Below, piece after piece: positions 46,979 to 62,255 of a DNA stretch of 64,000 bases. Made by a program: the position numbers and the translations under genes. This stretch comes from Mesosutterella faecium (lineage in GTDB: Bacteria; Pseudomonadota; Gammaproteobacteria; Burkholderiales; Burkholderiaceae_F). The notes beneath the pieces are model-generated. The model was not told where the DNA came from. It saw only the letters and a program-made list of their open reading frames with translations, and did no database searches. Within the stretch, counting starts at the first letter, position 1, and each line of letters begins with the position of its first letter. The stretch spans positions 1,054,001 to 1,118,000 of the forward strand of contig NZ_JAKZJU020000001.1 of assembly GCF_022809315.2 (NCBI RefSeq), read 5' to 3'.

Positions 46979-47902
46979 ATGACGATTCTGGTAGTTGCTG
47001 ATTTTGAAGAAGGCAGCCTGAAGGCTTCCACGGCCAGCGCGGTGGCGGCCGCCTCTATGGCGGGCGCTCCCGTGACCCTGCTTGTGGCCGGGCACGGAGC
47101 CGAAGGGGCCGCCCCCGAGGCCTCGAAGCTGCACGGCGTGGAGCGCGTGCTCGCCGTCGAGACGCCCGAGCATCCGTCGCCTGAGACGATTGCGGCCCAG
47201 GTGCTGGCCAACTGCGGGGGCTGCAGCCACATTTTCTTTGCGATGAGCTTCCTCAACCGCGCGGCGATGCCCCGCGTTGCGGCAAAGCTCGGCGTCTCGC
47301 CGCTGAGCGAAGTCTCAGCCGTGCTCGGGCCGCGCACCTTCCGCCGCGCGATCTACGCGGGCGGCGTGATCACCACGGTGCAGTGCCCCGAAGGAGCCGT
47401 CGTGGTGGCCACCGTGCGCACGACCTCCTTTGAGCCCGCCGCGGCCGACGGGGCCGCCGCCGTTGCGCCGGGAGCGGCTGCGCCTGCCTTCGAGGGCAGC
47501 GTTTTCGTCTCCTCGGACGTGAAAAAGAGCGACAGGCCCGAGCTTCTCACCGCCAAGCGCGTCGTGGCCGGCGGCCAGGGCCTCGAGGATGCCGCGGGAT
47601 TCCAGGCCCTGGACCAGCTCGCCGCGAAGCTTGGCGCCGCGGTGGGCGCCACCCGCGTGGCCGTCGACGCGGGGCTCGCTCCGAACGAGTGGCAGGTGGG
47701 GCAGACCGGCAAGATCGTGGCCCCCGACCTCTACATGGCCTTCGGCATTTCCGGGGCGCTGCAGCACCTCGCGGGCATGATGGGCTCCAAGGTGATCGTG
47801 GCCGTCAACAAGGATCCGGAGGCGCCGATCTTCGAGGTGTGCGACTACGGCCTCGCGGCCGATGCGAAGGAGTCCATCGCCGAGCTTCTGAAGGCGCTTT
47901 GA
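46979..47902 (+). CDS. etfA: Electron transfer flavoprotein alpha subunit
   Basis: 307 aa. N-terminal domain I pairs with EtfB, and C-terminal domain II binds FAD ([41 protein letters not shown]). The FAD signature near the C-terminus ([23 protein letters not shown]) is complete. The next start is only 12 bp away, suggesting one operon with menI-menB-menE. Confidence 0.96.
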   Translation: MTILVVADFEEGSLKASTASAVAAASMAGAPVTLLVAGHGAEGAAPEASKLHGVERVLAVETPEHPSPETIAAQVLANCGGCSHIFFAMSFLNRAAMPRVAAKLGVSPLSEVSAVLGPRTFRRAIYAGGVITTVQCPEGAVVVATVRTTSFEPAAADGAAAVAPGAAAPAFEGSVFVSSDVKKSDRPELLTAKRVVAGGQGLEDAAGFQALDQLAAKLGAAVGATRVAVDAGLAPNEWQVGQTGKIVAPDLYMAFGISGALQHLAGMMGSKVIVAVNKDPEAPIFEVCDYGLAADAKESIAELLKAL

Positions 47903-47914
47903 CGCGGAGGGGCC

Positions 47915-48325
47915 ATGGGACTTTCCGAAACGCTGGGAATCCGCATCATCCCCGGGGACGATCCGCAGGAGATGCGCGGCGAGCTCGAGGTGACGGAGGG
48001 CTGCTGCCAGCCCTACGGGTACTGCTCGGGCGGCGCGATGCTCTCCGTCGAGGAGACGCTCGCCGGGCGGGGCTCGGCCGCGCTGCTCGAGCCGGGGCTG
48101 ATCCCGATGGGCGTGCAGGTGAGCGCGAGCCATGTGAAGGCCGTGCCGCTGGGCGGGCGCATCCGCGCGGTGGCAAGGCTCCTGAGCCGCGGCCGCAGGC
48201 TGCACGTCTGGAACGTGGATCTTTTCGACGAGGCGGGCAGCCTCGTCTCGACCGCCCGGGTGACCAACGCCATCACGCATCTGCCCGGCGAGCGCCGGGC
48301 AAAAGCTGAGGAACAAAATGTCTGA
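47915..48325 (+). CDS. menI: Hotdog-fold thioesterase, probable DHNA-CoA hydrolase
   Basis: 136 aa, PaaI/YdiI-type. It has the conserved [20 protein letters not shown] segment (catalytic Glu on the long helix) and [19 protein letters not shown]. YdiI/MenI releases 1,4-dihydroxy-2-naphthoate from its CoA ester in menaquinone synthesis. It overlaps menB by 8 bp and is followed by menE, which supports that role over general acyl-CoA hydrolysis. Where most relatives have HGG, this sequence has CSGG. Confidence 0.75.
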   Translation: MGLSETLGIRIIPGDDPQEMRGELEVTEGCCQPYGYCSGGAMLSVEETLAGRGSAALLEPGLIPMGVQVSASHVKAVPLGGRIRAVARLLSRGRRLHVWNVDLFDEAGSLVSTARVTNAITHLPGERRAKAEEQNV

Positions 48326-49139
48326 CATTGAATGGAAGCCGATCAAATCGTATTCCGACATCCGCTTCGAGCTCTACGAGGGCATCGCGAAGATCACGAT
48401 CAACCGTCCGCAGGTGAGGAACGCCTTCACGCCGGTCACCGTGGCGGAGATGAGCGAGGCCTTCCGGATCTGCCGAGAGCGCTCCGACATCGCCGTGGTG
48501 GTGCTCACGGGCGAAGGCGACAAGGCCTTCTGCTCGGGCGGCGACATGCACTTCAAGGGGCGCGGGGGCTACGTGGGGCCCGACGGAGTGCCGAGGCTCA
48601 ATGTCCTTGACGTGCAGAAGCAGATCCGCTGCCTGCCCAAGCCCGTGATCGCGATGGTCAACGGCTACGCGATCGGTGGCGGGAACGTGCTCGCCACGGT
48701 CTGCGACCTCACGATTGCGTCGGAAAACGCGATCTTCGGCCAGACCGGCCCGAAGGTGGGCAGCTTCGACGCGGGCCTCGGCGCCTCGTACCTGGCCTCG
48801 ATCGTCGGCCAGAAGAAGGCGCGCGAGATCTGGTTCCTCTGCCGCCAGTATTCGGCCGCCGAGGCGCTGGAGATGGGGCTCGTGAACAAGGTGGTGCCGT
48901 TTAAAGAGCTCGAGGCGACCACCGTCGAGTGGGCGCGCCGCATGCAGCAGTACAGCCCGCTCGCGCTGAGGTTCCTTAAGTTCGGCCTCAACGCCGAGCT
49001 CGACGGCCAGCTCGGGCTGCAGCAGTTCGCGGGCGACATGACGATGCTCTACTACATGACCGACGAGGCCCAGGAGGGCGGAAAGGCGTTCCTCGAAAAG
49101 CGGGCCCCGGACTTTTCCAAGTCTCCGAGGCTGCCTTGA
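48318..49139 (+). CDS. menB: 1,4-dihydroxy-2-naphthoyl-CoA synthase
   Basis: 273 aa crotonase-fold enzyme closing the second ring of menaquinone. The N-terminal [18 protein letters not shown] region, oxyanion-hole segments ([36 protein letters not shown]) and the MenB-specific [19 protein letters not shown] with the catalytic Asp are present. The C-terminal block PDFSK is also typical. It overlaps menI upstream and menE downstream by a few bases. Confidence 0.94.
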   Translation: MSDIEWKPIKSYSDIRFELYEGIAKITINRPQVRNAFTPVTVAEMSEAFRICRERSDIAVVVLTGEGDKAFCSGGDMHFKGRGGYVGPDGVPRLNVLDVQKQIRCLPKPVIAMVNGYAIGGGNVLATVCDLTIASENAIFGQTGPKVGSFDAGLGASYLASIVGQKKAREIWFLCRQYSAAEALEMGLVNKVVPFKELEATTVEWARRMQQYSPLALRFLKFGLNAELDGQLGLQQFAGDMTMLYYMTDEAQEGGKAFLEKRAPDFSKSPRLP

Positions 49140-50263
49140 GCGCTCCCGGGGAGAAGGCTGCGGCGGAGCTGCCGCAGCGGCTCTGGCTGAACGGCCGCGT
49201 GCTCGAGGGGCGGCGGGATTTCGAGCGCGCGCTCGAAAACGCCTCCGAGCAGGAGCGCCCGGTGCTCGAGTTCGGCCTGAGGTGGTGTTCGGACGAGCCC
49301 GAGATGGTGCTCCATACCTCGGGCTCGACCGGCCGCCCGAAGGAGATCCGCGCGAAAAAGACCTGCATGGCCGCCAGCGCCCGCATGACCGTGCGCAGGC
49401 TCGGGCTTCAGGCGGGCGACACCGCGCTGCTGTGCCTGCCGATGGATTACATCGCGGGCCAGATGGTGGTCGTGCGCTCGATGCTCGCAGGTCTCAGGCT
49501 CGTTGCCCGGCGCCCGAGCCGCAGGCCTTTCGAGGACCTCGAGCGCGCGCCCGACTTTGCCGCACTCGTGCCCCTGCAGGTGCTCGCGACCCTTGAGCAC
49601 GAGCGCGAGCGCGCCCTTCTGGCCGCCACCCGCGAGGTTTTGATCGGGGGCGCGGCGGTCGACCGCTCGCTTGCCGCCCGGCTCGCGCCTTTTCCGAACC
49701 GGCTCTGGTCGACCTACGGCATGACCGAGACGCTCTCGCACATCGCGCTGCGGCCGCTTTCGGGGCCGCGCGCCGGGGTCTGGTACGAGCCTCTCGAGGG
49801 CGTGCGCGTTTCCGCGTCGCCCCGGGGGACGCTTGCGGTGAGCGCGCCCGCGGTCGGCGTGTCCCTGATCGAGACCAACGACCTGGTCGTCTTCGAGCCG
49901 GGAAGCGACCGCTTCCGGGTGCTCGGGCGCACCGACAACGTGATCGACTCGGGCGGCATCAAGGTGCCCGCCGAGACGCTCGAGGAGCTGATCGGCACGG
50001 TGCTCGGGAGCCCCTTCGCGATCGCCCCGCTGCCCGACCCCGAGCTCGGAAGCTCGGTCGCCATCGTGGTGGAGGGCTCGCCGGACCTTCCGCTGCCTGA
50101 CTTCCGGGCGCTGCTGCGCGGCGCGGGGCTCTCGCCCTACTGGAAGCCCCGGAGCGCCGTCTTCGTGGAGAGGCTTCCGCGCACCCGCACCGGCAAGCTC
50201 GACCGGGCCGCGCTCCGGGAGGCCGCCCGAAGCGCTCCGGGCGAGCGCCGCAGGGCGCTCTAG
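49136..50263 (+). CDS. menE: o-Succinylbenzoate-CoA ligase-like enzyme
   Basis: 375 aa AMP-forming adenylate enzyme, shorter than the usual 450 aa. The phosphate loop is [13 protein letters not shown], with A5 motif [11 protein letters not shown]7/A8 NDLVVFEPG and [13 protein letters not shown], and the catalytic Lys near the end in [12 protein letters not shown]. The TTG start at 49136 overlaps the menB stop (TTGA) and implies coupled translation. Activates 2-succinylbenzoate to the substrate of MenB; context decides this assignment. The N-terminal subdomain is reduced. Confidence 0.85.
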   Translation: MSAPGEKAAAELPQRLWLNGRVLEGRRDFERALENASEQERPVLEFGLRWCSDEPEMVLHTSGSTGRPKEIRAKKTCMAASARMTVRRLGLQAGDTALLCLPMDYIAGQMVVVRSMLAGLRLVARRPSRRPFEDLERAPDFAALVPLQVLATLEHERERALLAATREVLIGGAAVDRSLAARLAPFPNRLWSTYGMTETLSHIALRPLSGPRAGVWYEPLEGVRVSASPRGTLAVSAPAVGVSLIETNDLVVFEPGSDRFRVLGRTDNVIDSGGIKVPAETLEELIGTVLGSPFAIAPLPDPELGSSVAIVVEGSPDLPLPDFRALLRGAGLSPYWKPRSAVFVERLPRTRTGKLDRAALREAARSAPGERRRAL

Positions 50264-50281
50264 CGGGCTGCGGGCGCACAG

Positions 50282-50310
50282 TTGCGGCGAAAAACGAATT
50301 GCAATAAAAT
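50282..50310 (+). promoter_or_regulatory. rpsP promoter
   Basis: TTGCGG (50282-50287) and TAAAAT (50305-50310), spacer 17 bp, with about 118 nt of leader before rpsP. Confidence 0.65.
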
Positions 50311-50427
50311 CACACTTTTCCGACCTCGACCCCTGAGGCAGGGGACCGCGTCGGACCTTTTTTCCTGCCGGCGCCGGGCTCTGGTCCCGGCTGCGGCTTT
50401 GTTTTGTCAATTTACGAGGTAAATAGC

Positions 50428-50790
50428 ATGGTTGTTATCCGTCTGGCTCGCGGCGGCTCCAAGAAGCGTCCGTTCTATAACGTTGTTGTCACTGACTCCC
50501 GCAAGCGTCGCGACAGCCACTACATTGAGCGCGTCGGCTTCTACAACCCGGTCGCCGCCGGTGCCGACGTTCGTCTTCACTTCGAGGAAGACCGCGTTAA
50601 CTTCTGGGTTTCCAAGGGCGCCCAGATGAGCGACACCGTCGCCCGTCTGTTCAAGAACCGTGCCGCCCTCTCCGCCCCCGAAACGGCCGAGCAGAAGGCC
50701 GCCGTGGCCGCGAAGAACGCCGCCAAGAAGGCTGCCGCCCAGGCCGCCGCCGACGCGAAGGCCGCCGAAGAGGCTGCCCCCGCTGCCTGA
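50428..50790 (+). CDS. rpsP: 30S ribosomal protein S16
   Basis: 120 aa. The ATG at 50428 follows GAGGT and gives [20 protein letters not shown], the standard S16 start. The conserved core ends near residue 82. Beyond it is an Ala/Lys-rich tail of about 38 residues ([20 protein letters not shown]), longer than the ~80-aa E. coli protein but of a type seen in several betaproteobacteria. It heads rpsP-rimM-trmD-rplS. Confidence 0.96.
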   Translation: MVVIRLARGGSKKRPFYNVVVTDSRKRRDSHYIERVGFYNPVAAGADVRLHFEEDRVNFWVSKGAQMSDTVARLFKNRAALSAPETAEQKAAVAAKNAAKKAAAQAAADAKAAEEAAPAA

Positions 50791-50997
50791 TTGTTCAGGC
50801 GCTGAAGCCGCGCGGCTTCGGGGCGGAATTGCCTTCGCGCCCCGCGCAGGCCGCGTTGTTTCATACATCGGTCCTTTTTTCCGTACGTCCGGGCTTTGCG
50901 GCGTGCTACGTGTCTCGCCGCTGCGAGCGCTTAACCCGGTATCTAGGCGTAGGGAGGAAAGGGCCTCTTTTTTTGCCCGGAGCTTTTGAGCAAGACG

Positions 50998-51501
50998 ATG
51001 ACAAAATGGATCGAGATGGGCCGCACTGCGGGCCCTTACGGCGTGAAAGGCTGGATCAGGATTTCGCCCGCGGGCGAAGGAGACCTGCTGCTGGGCTCTC
51101 GGGCCTGGGCCTTCCGGCCCGCCGCCGGAGGCGATCCCCGGCCCCTGGAGCTCGAGGGAGCGAGGGCGCACGGCGGGATGATCATCGCGAAGTGGAAGGG
51201 GTGCGACTCGCCTGAGGAGGCGCGGCTGTGGCGCGGCACGATACTGCTCGAGCGCAGCGCCTTCCCGGAGCTGCCGGAGGGCGAATGGTGGGCCGCGGAC
51301 CTCGAGGGCTGCGAAGTCGTGAACCGGGCGGGCGACAGGCTCGGGACCGTCACGGGGCTTGGCAGCAACGGCGCGCAGGACATCCTTCAGGTGAAGGGCG
51401 CCGCGCACAGCTACCTCATCCCCATGGTCCCTGCCTATCTGCTCGGGGTGGAGCCTGAGAAAAAGCTCATCACGGTTGACTGGGATCCGGACTGGTTCTG
51501 A
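50998..51501 (+). CDS. rimM: 16S rRNA processing protein RimM
   Basis: 167 aa from the ATG at 50998; a TTG at 50986 would add four residues. Assists maturation of the 30S head by binding S19. N-terminal beta-barrel (MGRTAGPYGVKGWIRI) and C-terminal PRC-barrel (EWWAADLEGCEVVNRAGDRLG, IPMVPAYLLGVE). It sits in the usual place between rpsP and trmD. Confidence 0.93.
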   Translation: MTKWIEMGRTAGPYGVKGWIRISPAGEGDLLLGSRAWAFRPAAGGDPRPLELEGARAHGGMIIAKWKGCDSPEEARLWRGTILLERSAFPELPEGEWWAADLEGCEVVNRAGDRLGTVTGLGSNGAQDILQVKGAAHSYLIPMVPAYLLGVEPEKKLITVDWDPDWF

Positions 51502-51527
51502 CGGAGGCGAGGAAAGGGAGGCAGGCC

Positions 51528-52301
51528 ATGCGCTTTGACGTCGTCACGCTTTTTCCTGAAATGTTCGCCGCAGTCTCCGAGTGCGGCATCACCTCCCGCG
51601 CCATGAAGCGCGGGCTCTGGCAGCTCGGGCTGTGGAATCCGCGCGATCAGACCCACGACCCGCACCGCACGGTCGACGACCGGCCCTTCGGGGGCGGCCC
51701 GGGCATGGTGCTCATGGCCGAGCCGCTCGCGCTCACCCTTGAGGCGATCCGCGCCTCGGGCAACGCGGGCCGGGTGGTGTCCTTCGCGCCCGGCGGCAGG
51801 CCGCTGTCAGACGCCGACATCGCGCGCTTCGCACGCGAGGACGCCCCCCTGGTGCTCGTGTGCGGGCGCTACGAGGGCATCGACCAGAGGTTCCTCGACG
51901 AGTTCGTCGACGAGCAGTTCTGCATCGGGGACTTTGTGCTCTCCGGCGGGGAGCTGCCCGCCCTGTGCCTGATCGACGCCGTCGTGCGGCGCCTGCCCGG
52001 CGCGATCAAGGAGCTGTCGGCCGAGGACGAGTCCTTCGCGACGGGGCTGCTCGACGAGCCGCACTACACGAGGCCCGAGCTCTGGCGCGGGCATCCCGTG
52101 CCCGAGGTGCTGCTTTCGGGCAACCACGCGGTGGTTGAGCGCTGGAACCGCGACCGGGCGCTTGAGGCGACTTGCGCAGTGAGGCCTGATTTGATTAAAA
52201 TTGCGCGTTCCTGCGGAAAACTTTCGCGGGAAGACGAAAGGACGCTGCGGGCGATCGCCCGGGCGGCCAGGGAAAAGGCTGACGCCGCGAAAGAGGCGTG
52301 A
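51528..52301 (+). CDS. trmD: tRNA (guanine-N1)-methyltransferase
   Basis: 257 aa SPOUT-class enzyme making m1G37 in tRNAs. N-terminus MRFDVVTLFPEMF. The knot that binds S-adenosylmethionine includes LVCGRYEGIDQRFLDEFVDE and SGGELPALCLIDAVVR. DEPHYTRPELWRG, the tRNA-binding/catalytic loop, is intact. Length is normal. Confidence 0.96.
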   Translation: MRFDVVTLFPEMFAAVSECGITSRAMKRGLWQLGLWNPRDQTHDPHRTVDDRPFGGGPGMVLMAEPLALTLEAIRASGNAGRVVSFAPGGRPLSDADIARFAREDAPLVLVCGRYEGIDQRFLDEFVDEQFCIGDFVLSGGELPALCLIDAVVRRLPGAIKELSAEDESFATGLLDEPHYTRPELWRGHPVPEVLLSGNHAVVERWNRDRALEATCAVRPDLIKIARSCGKLSREDERTLRAIARAAREKADAAKEA

Positions 52302-52384
52302 GCCTTCTGATTTTTAAATCCATCCTACGGCGGCACTCATAAATTTTTCCAAACGCCGCTCGTGATGGCACCGGAGTTTTTAAA

Positions 52385-52768
52385 GTGGCAAACATTATCG
52401 AAGTTCTCGAGCAGGAAGAAATCGCCCGCCTCAACAAGACCGTCCCGGCGTTCGCCGCCGGCGACACCGTGGCCGTTGCCGTGAACATCAAGGACGGCGA
52501 CCACACCCGCGTCCAGGTCTATGAAGGCGTCGTGATCGCCAAGCGCAACCGCGGCCTCAATTCTTCCTTCACGGTCCGCAAGATTTCCTCGGGCGAAGGC
52601 GTGGAGCGCACGTTCCAGACCTACTCCCCGGCCATCGCCACGATCACCGTGAAGCGCCACGGCGACGTTCGCCGCGCGAAGCTCTACTACCTGCGCAGCC
52701 GCGCCGGCAAGACCGCCCGCATCCGCGAGCGCCTCGTCCGCAAGGATGCCGCGAAGGCCGCCGAGTAA
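52385..52768 (+). CDS. rplS: 50S ribosomal protein L19
   Basis: 127 aa. The GTG start at 52385 follows GGAG at eight bases. Conserved segments [38 protein letters not shown] and [15 protein letters not shown] identify L19, a protein at the 30S-50S interface. It closes the rpsP operon and is followed by a strong terminator. Confidence 0.96.
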   Translation: MANIIEVLEQEEIARLNKTVPAFAAGDTVAVAVNIKDGDHTRVQVYEGVVIAKRNRGLNSSFTVRKISSGEGVERTFQTYSPAIATITVKRHGDVRRAKLYYLRSRAGKTARIRERLVRKDAAKAAE

Positions 52769-52830
52769 GCGCCTGTTCGGGAAAAAGCGCGGGGCCTGCG
52801 GGCCCGCGCGCGAAGCAGTACACTTTGGAG

Positions 52831-52866
52831 AATCCGCCGGAGCTCAGCCGCACCGGCGGATTTTTT
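52831..52866 (+). terminator. Intrinsic terminator after rplS
   Basis: A perfect 10-bp stem AATCCGCCGG/CCGGCGGATT with a 12-base loop and T-tail. Confidence 0.9.
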
Positions 52867-52913
52867 CAAACTTAAGGAAACTCAGGGAAAGGACTGGCAA
52901 GGAGCTGAGGGCG

Positions 52914-53480
52914 ATGATCACCGACGATGAGAAGCTGCGGGAAGCGAGGCTGGGCGGCGAGCCCGTGTTTGAGGGCAGGCTGCTGCACGTGTTCCGCGAC
53001 CGGGTCCGGCTGCCCGACGGACGGGAGTCGACCCGGGAGTATATCCGGCACCCCGGCGCTTCGGCCGTCGTGCTGCTGCGCGGCGGCGAGGTGCTGCTTG
53101 AGCGGCAGTGGCGCTATCCGCTGGGCCGCGCGTTCTGGGAGGTTCCCGCGGGCAAGCTCGAGCCCGGCGAGGAGCCCCTGAGCTGCGCCCGCCGCGAGCT
53201 CGCCGAGGAGACGGGCTACGAGGCCGAAGGCTGGGCGAGCCTGGGCTCCATGTGCCCCGGAATCGGCTACTCGAACGAGGTGATCCACCTCTTTCTCGCG
53301 CGGGCGGCCTCGGGCGGCGAGCGCCACCTCGACGCGGGCGAGTTCCTCGACCTCTTCTGGGTGCCGTTCGAGGAGGCCGTCGCGCGGGCGGCCTCGGGCG
53401 ACATCGACGACTCGAAGACGATCGCGGCTCTCTTCCGCGCGGAAAAGTACCTCGAAAGGAACCCCCGGGAGGGGCGGTGA
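52914..53480 (+). CDS. Nudix hydrolase, ADP-ribose pyrophosphatase-like
   Basis: 188 aa from the ATG at 52914 (GGAGCTGAGG upstream). The Nudix box spans GKLEPGEEPLSCARRELAEETGY (G-x5-E-x7-REUxEExGU). Upstream YIRHPGASAVVLL and downstream PGIGYSNEVIHLFLA match the NudF-type ADP-sugar diphosphatases, which have the conserved proline-glycine-containing loop. It lies just after the rplS terminator. Confidence 0.88.
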   Translation: MITDDEKLREARLGGEPVFEGRLLHVFRDRVRLPDGRESTREYIRHPGASAVVLLRGGEVLLERQWRYPLGRAFWEVPAGKLEPGEEPLSCARRELAEETGYEAEGWASLGSMCPGIGYSNEVIHLFLARAASGGERHLDAGEFLDLFWVPFEEAVARAASGDIDDSKTIAALFRAEKYLERNPREGR

Positions 53481-53542
53481 TCAAAAAAGGGGGATTCCCC
53501 GGCCCCCTTGAGGGGCTGAATTCGAGGATAATGAACAGGTGA

Positions 53543-54967
<1,425 letters not shown>

Positions 54968-55019
54968 GCCGCGGCCGCTCCGTCCGCCGAAAAGCCGGGG
55001 AGCTGCTCCCCGGCCGCTT

Positions 55020-55054
55020 CGCCCTCGCGCAGATTCCGCTGCGGAGGGCGTTTT
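55020..55054 (+). terminator. Intrinsic terminator after argG
   Basis: A 7-bp stem CGCCCTC/GAGGGCG, extended by inner GC pairs, followed by TTTTG. Confidence 0.7.
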
Positions 55055-55068
55055 GTTTGATTGCAAAA

Positions 55069-59958
<4,890 letters not shown>

Positions 59959-60010
59959 TGCCGGCCGGCGAAGGGATTCAAGGTCTTAGGACTGGAGCGG
60001 CTTCGGTTTT

Positions 60011-60517
60011 ATGGAACGCTGGCGATACTGGCTCGCGCTCGTGATCTGGGCTCTTGCGATCCTGATCCAGTGGCCGCTGTGGTTCGGCAAGGGCGGCTGG
60101 CTCAGGGTCTCGAAGCTCGAGCAGAGGCTGGTCGACACCCAGCAGCAGATCGAGCGCGAGAAGACCTCCAATGAGGCTCTTTACGCCGAGGTGATGTCGC
60201 TGCGCCAGGGCACCGACGCCATTGAGGAGCGCGCCCGCCGCGAGCTCTACATGGTGCGCGGCAACGAGGTGCTCTTCCGGGTGAAGAACTCGCCCGAGGA
60301 AGAGGCGAGGCTCGCCCAGGAGGAGGCGCGGCGCGCCGCCGACGAGGTGAAGGCCGAAAGCCGCGCCCTTGAGAAGTCGAAGGAAGGCGGGGCCGACATG
60401 GGCGACGACACCGAGGGCGCGGCCGAAGAGATCCGCGAGGGCGAGGCCCCCCGCGCGAAGGCCGCCCCGAAGAAGTCTGAAAAGAAAAGCGCCCAGGGCC
60501 AGGCCCAGAAGCGCTGA
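60011..60517 (+). CDS. ftsB: Cell division protein FtsB
   Basis: 168 aa. A single N-terminal membrane helix (YWLALVIWALAILIQWPLWF) leads to a periplasmic coiled coil with the FtsB pattern ending IEERARRELYMVRGNEVLFRV (about residues 75-95, shown in part). It links FtsL and FtsQ at the septum. After the conserved core there is an unusual tail of about 70 charged residues rich in Glu, Ala and Lys; E. coli FtsB stops near 103 aa. Position after eno is conserved. Confidence 0.93.
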   Translation: MERWRYWLALVIWALAILIQWPLWFGKGGWLRVSKLEQRLVDTQQQIEREKTSNEALYAEVMSLRQGTDAIEERARRELYMVRGNEVLFRVKNSPEEEARLAQEEARRAADEVKAESRALEKSKEGGADMGDDTEGAAEEIREGEAPRAKAAPKKSEKKSAQGQAQKR

Positions 60518-60557
60518 TCCGCCGCCGGGCGCTGCCCCGGCTGCGCGTGTTTTCCCG

Positions 60558-60592
60558 AAGCAGGGGCCCCTTTCGGGGCGCCTGCTTTTTTT
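60558..60592 (+). terminator. Intrinsic terminator after ftsB
   Basis: A 13-bp stem with one mismatch (AAGCAGGGGCCCC with GGGGCGCCTGCTT), loop TTTC, then seven T. It lies just before the IS200-type element. Confidence 0.88.
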
Positions 60593-60655
60593 GGTAAATA
60601 GAAAACTCCCAGCTAGGCTGGGAGTTCAGTAAAGCTTATAGCTTTGCACAAAAAA

Positions 60656-60731
60656 CAACTCCTCCGAGTTTGGTAAAAAGAGCAATGCGGTCTAGCCACT
60701 GCATTTGCTCCAGCCTAACTAAGAGGAGTTG
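60656..60731 (+). promoter_or_regulatory. tnpA leader hairpin hiding the ribosome-binding site
   Basis: CAACTCCTC (60656-60664) can pair perfectly with GAGGAGTTG (60723-60731), which contains the tnpA Shine-Dalgarno sequence. Between them lies a second hairpin GAGCAATGC/GCATTTGCTC. Such leader structures repress tnpA translation in enterobacterial IS200. Confidence 0.75.
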
Positions 60732-60736
60732 CGAGA

Positions 60737-61192
60737 ATGAATGATACAAAAACCTTGGCGCACACGACGTGGAACTGTAAGTACCACATCGTGTTTGCGC
60801 CAAAGTATCGCCGGCAGGTGTTTTACGGCGAGAAAAAGCGGGCTGTCGGAGAAATACTTCGCAAGCTCTGCGAGTGGAAGGGCATCAACATCGTAGAAGC
60901 GGAGTGTTGCCCGGATCACGTGCATATGCTGTTGGAAATTCCCCCGAAGTACAGCGTCTCAGCAGTTGTGGGGTATCTCAAGGGGAAAAGCAGCCTAATG
61001 ATTTACGAGCAATTTGCGAATTTGAAATTTAAGTACCGAAACCGAGAATTTTGGTGCAGAGGGTACTACGTGGACACGGTTGGCAAAAACAAGACCAAGA
61101 TCGCGGAGTACATCAGACACCAACTGGATGAAGACAAACTGGGTGCCCAATTAAGCATGCCGTTTGCCGAGGACCCATTCAAGGGCAGGTAA
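60737..61192 (+). CDS. tnpA: IS200/IS605-family Y1 transposase TnpA
   Basis: 151 aa HUH single-strand transposase. The metal-binding motif is CCPDHVHMLLEIPP (His-x-His about residue 60), and the catalytic Tyr is expected in the C-terminal helix GKNKTKIAEYIRHQ. The opening NCKYHIVFAPKYRRQVF is diagnostic. Full length and apparently intact. AGGAG lies eight bases before the ATG but is buried in a leader hairpin. Confidence 0.94.
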   Translation: MNDTKTLAHTTWNCKYHIVFAPKYRRQVFYGEKKRAVGEILRKLCEWKGINIVEAECCPDHVHMLLEIPPKYSVSAVVGYLKGKSSLMIYEQFANLKFKYRNREFWCRGYYVDTVGKNKTKIAEYIRHQLDEDKLGAQLSMPFAEDPFKGR

Positions 61193-61304
61193 TCTGCAAA
61201 TAGCCCGTTTTACGGGCGGCTGGCAGCAGATATGCGAATGACAGACGCATGAGCGCCCGTTTGGGCGCGGCTGGTATGAGAGCCTTTCAGGCGCTCAGGG
61301 AGAA
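61193..61304 (+). other. Structured 3' region of the IS200 element
   Basis: About 110 bases that fold into consecutive hairpins: AGCCCG/CGGGC(T) within ATCTGC/GCAGAT, ATGCG/CGCAT, and GCGCCC/GGGCGC within GAGCGCC/GGCGCTC. The phrase CGGCTGG follows two of the stems. No reading frame. It may be end-structure for transposition or a small RNA. Confidence 0.5.
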
Positions 61305-61340
61305 CCACCAGCTATGCTGGTGGGTCTCTCTTTTCACCTT

Positions 61341-62255
61341 TCAGTTGATCGAGCCCGGGGCTTTCGCGGCCCGCTCCTCAAAGAGCGCCTGCACGTCGAT
61401 CGAATCGAAGCTGTAGGTCTTTCCGCAGAATTCGCACGTGACGTCGATCGAGCCTTTTTCGGCGAGCAGCTCCAGGGCCTGCTTCTCGCCCAGCGCCCGG
61501 ATCATGCCGCCCACGCGCTCGCGCGAGCAGCCGCACTCGAAGCGGGGCGACCGGGGCTTGGCCAGCGCGGGGTTCTCCTGCCAGAAAAGCCTCTTCAGAA
61601 GCTCCCGGGGCTCGAGCCGGAGCAGCTCGCCGGATGTGACCGTTTCAGCGAGCTTCTGCACGCGGTTCCAGTCCTCCGGATCGTACTCGGGCGCCTCGCC
61701 GCGCCCGCCCTCGTCAGCCACCTTCTGCAGCATCAGGCCCGAGGCGGCCATCGCGTCGGCCGACAGCCACAGCCGGGTCTCGATCTGCTCGGAGTGCGTC
61801 ATGTAGGCGGCGAGGGCCTCGGCAACGCTGGAGGTTGAGGCGATGTCGACGATGCCCTGGTAGCTTTCGGCGCGCCGGGCGGGATCGGGCTGCACGAGCG
61901 TGATCGCGCAGCGCCCGCCGCCCGAGGCGTTGACGAGCTCGCGCATTCCCGCGCCCTCCGGCACCGGGACGTCCTCGCGCAGCCTCGCGACGGCGCGAAG
62001 CCCCAGATCGGGTTTCACCTCGACCATGGCGAGCCGCACCGGGCCGTCGCCCATGATCTGCAGCAGCACGGAGCCGGGGAAAGTGATCGAGGAGGCGAAC
62101 ATCGCCGCCGCAGCCGTCATTTCGCCAAGCAGCTTCTGCACGGGGGCGGGGTACGCCCTGCGCTCGAGGATCGTCTGCCAGGACTCCTGCAGCCGCACGG
62201 CGCTGCCGCGGGCGTTGGCCCTGGGAAAATAGAAATGCTCCAGAGTGTCGAACAT
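61341..62255 (-). CDS. hslO: Redox-regulated chaperone Hsp33
   Basis: 304 aa from the ATG at 62253-62255 (GGAGC upstream, MFDTLEHFYFP); a TTG at 62324 would extend it. Activated by oxidation, when four zinc-bound cysteines form disulfides. These are present near the C-terminus: FECGCSRER and VTCEFCGKTY. The N-terminal core has GEMTAAAAMFASSI and the family glycine-rich loop. The 3' end abuts the IS200 right end. Confidence 0.94.
   Translation of the reverse strand: MFDTLEHFYFPRANARGSAVRLQESWQTILERRAYPAPVQKLLGEMTAAAAMFASSITFPGSVLLQIMGDGPVRLAMVEVKPDLGLRAVARLREDVPVPEGAGMRELVNASGGGRCAITLVQPDPARRAESYQGIVDIASTSSVAEALAAYMTHSEQIETRLWLSADAMAASGLMLQKVADEGGRGEAPEYDPEDWNRVQKLAETVTSGELLRLEPRELLKRLFWQENPALAKPRSPRFECGCSRERVGGMIRALGEKQALELLAEKGSIDVTCEFCGKTYSFDSIDVQALFEERAAKAPGSIN

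Larger units (their letters stand above)
60604..61330 (+). mobile_element. IS200-type insertion sequence (tnpA only)
   Basis: About 0.73 kb, between the convergent ends of ftsB and hslO. The left end has a perfect 10-bp hairpin AACTCCCAGC-TAG-GCTGGGAGTT (60604-60626). The right end has CCACCAGC-TAT-GCTGGTGG (61305-61323). Both share the CAGCTAnGCTG core, as expected for TnpA-recognised palindromes. No tnpB is present. Exact ends cannot be fixed because this family makes no target duplication. Confidence 0.82.
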
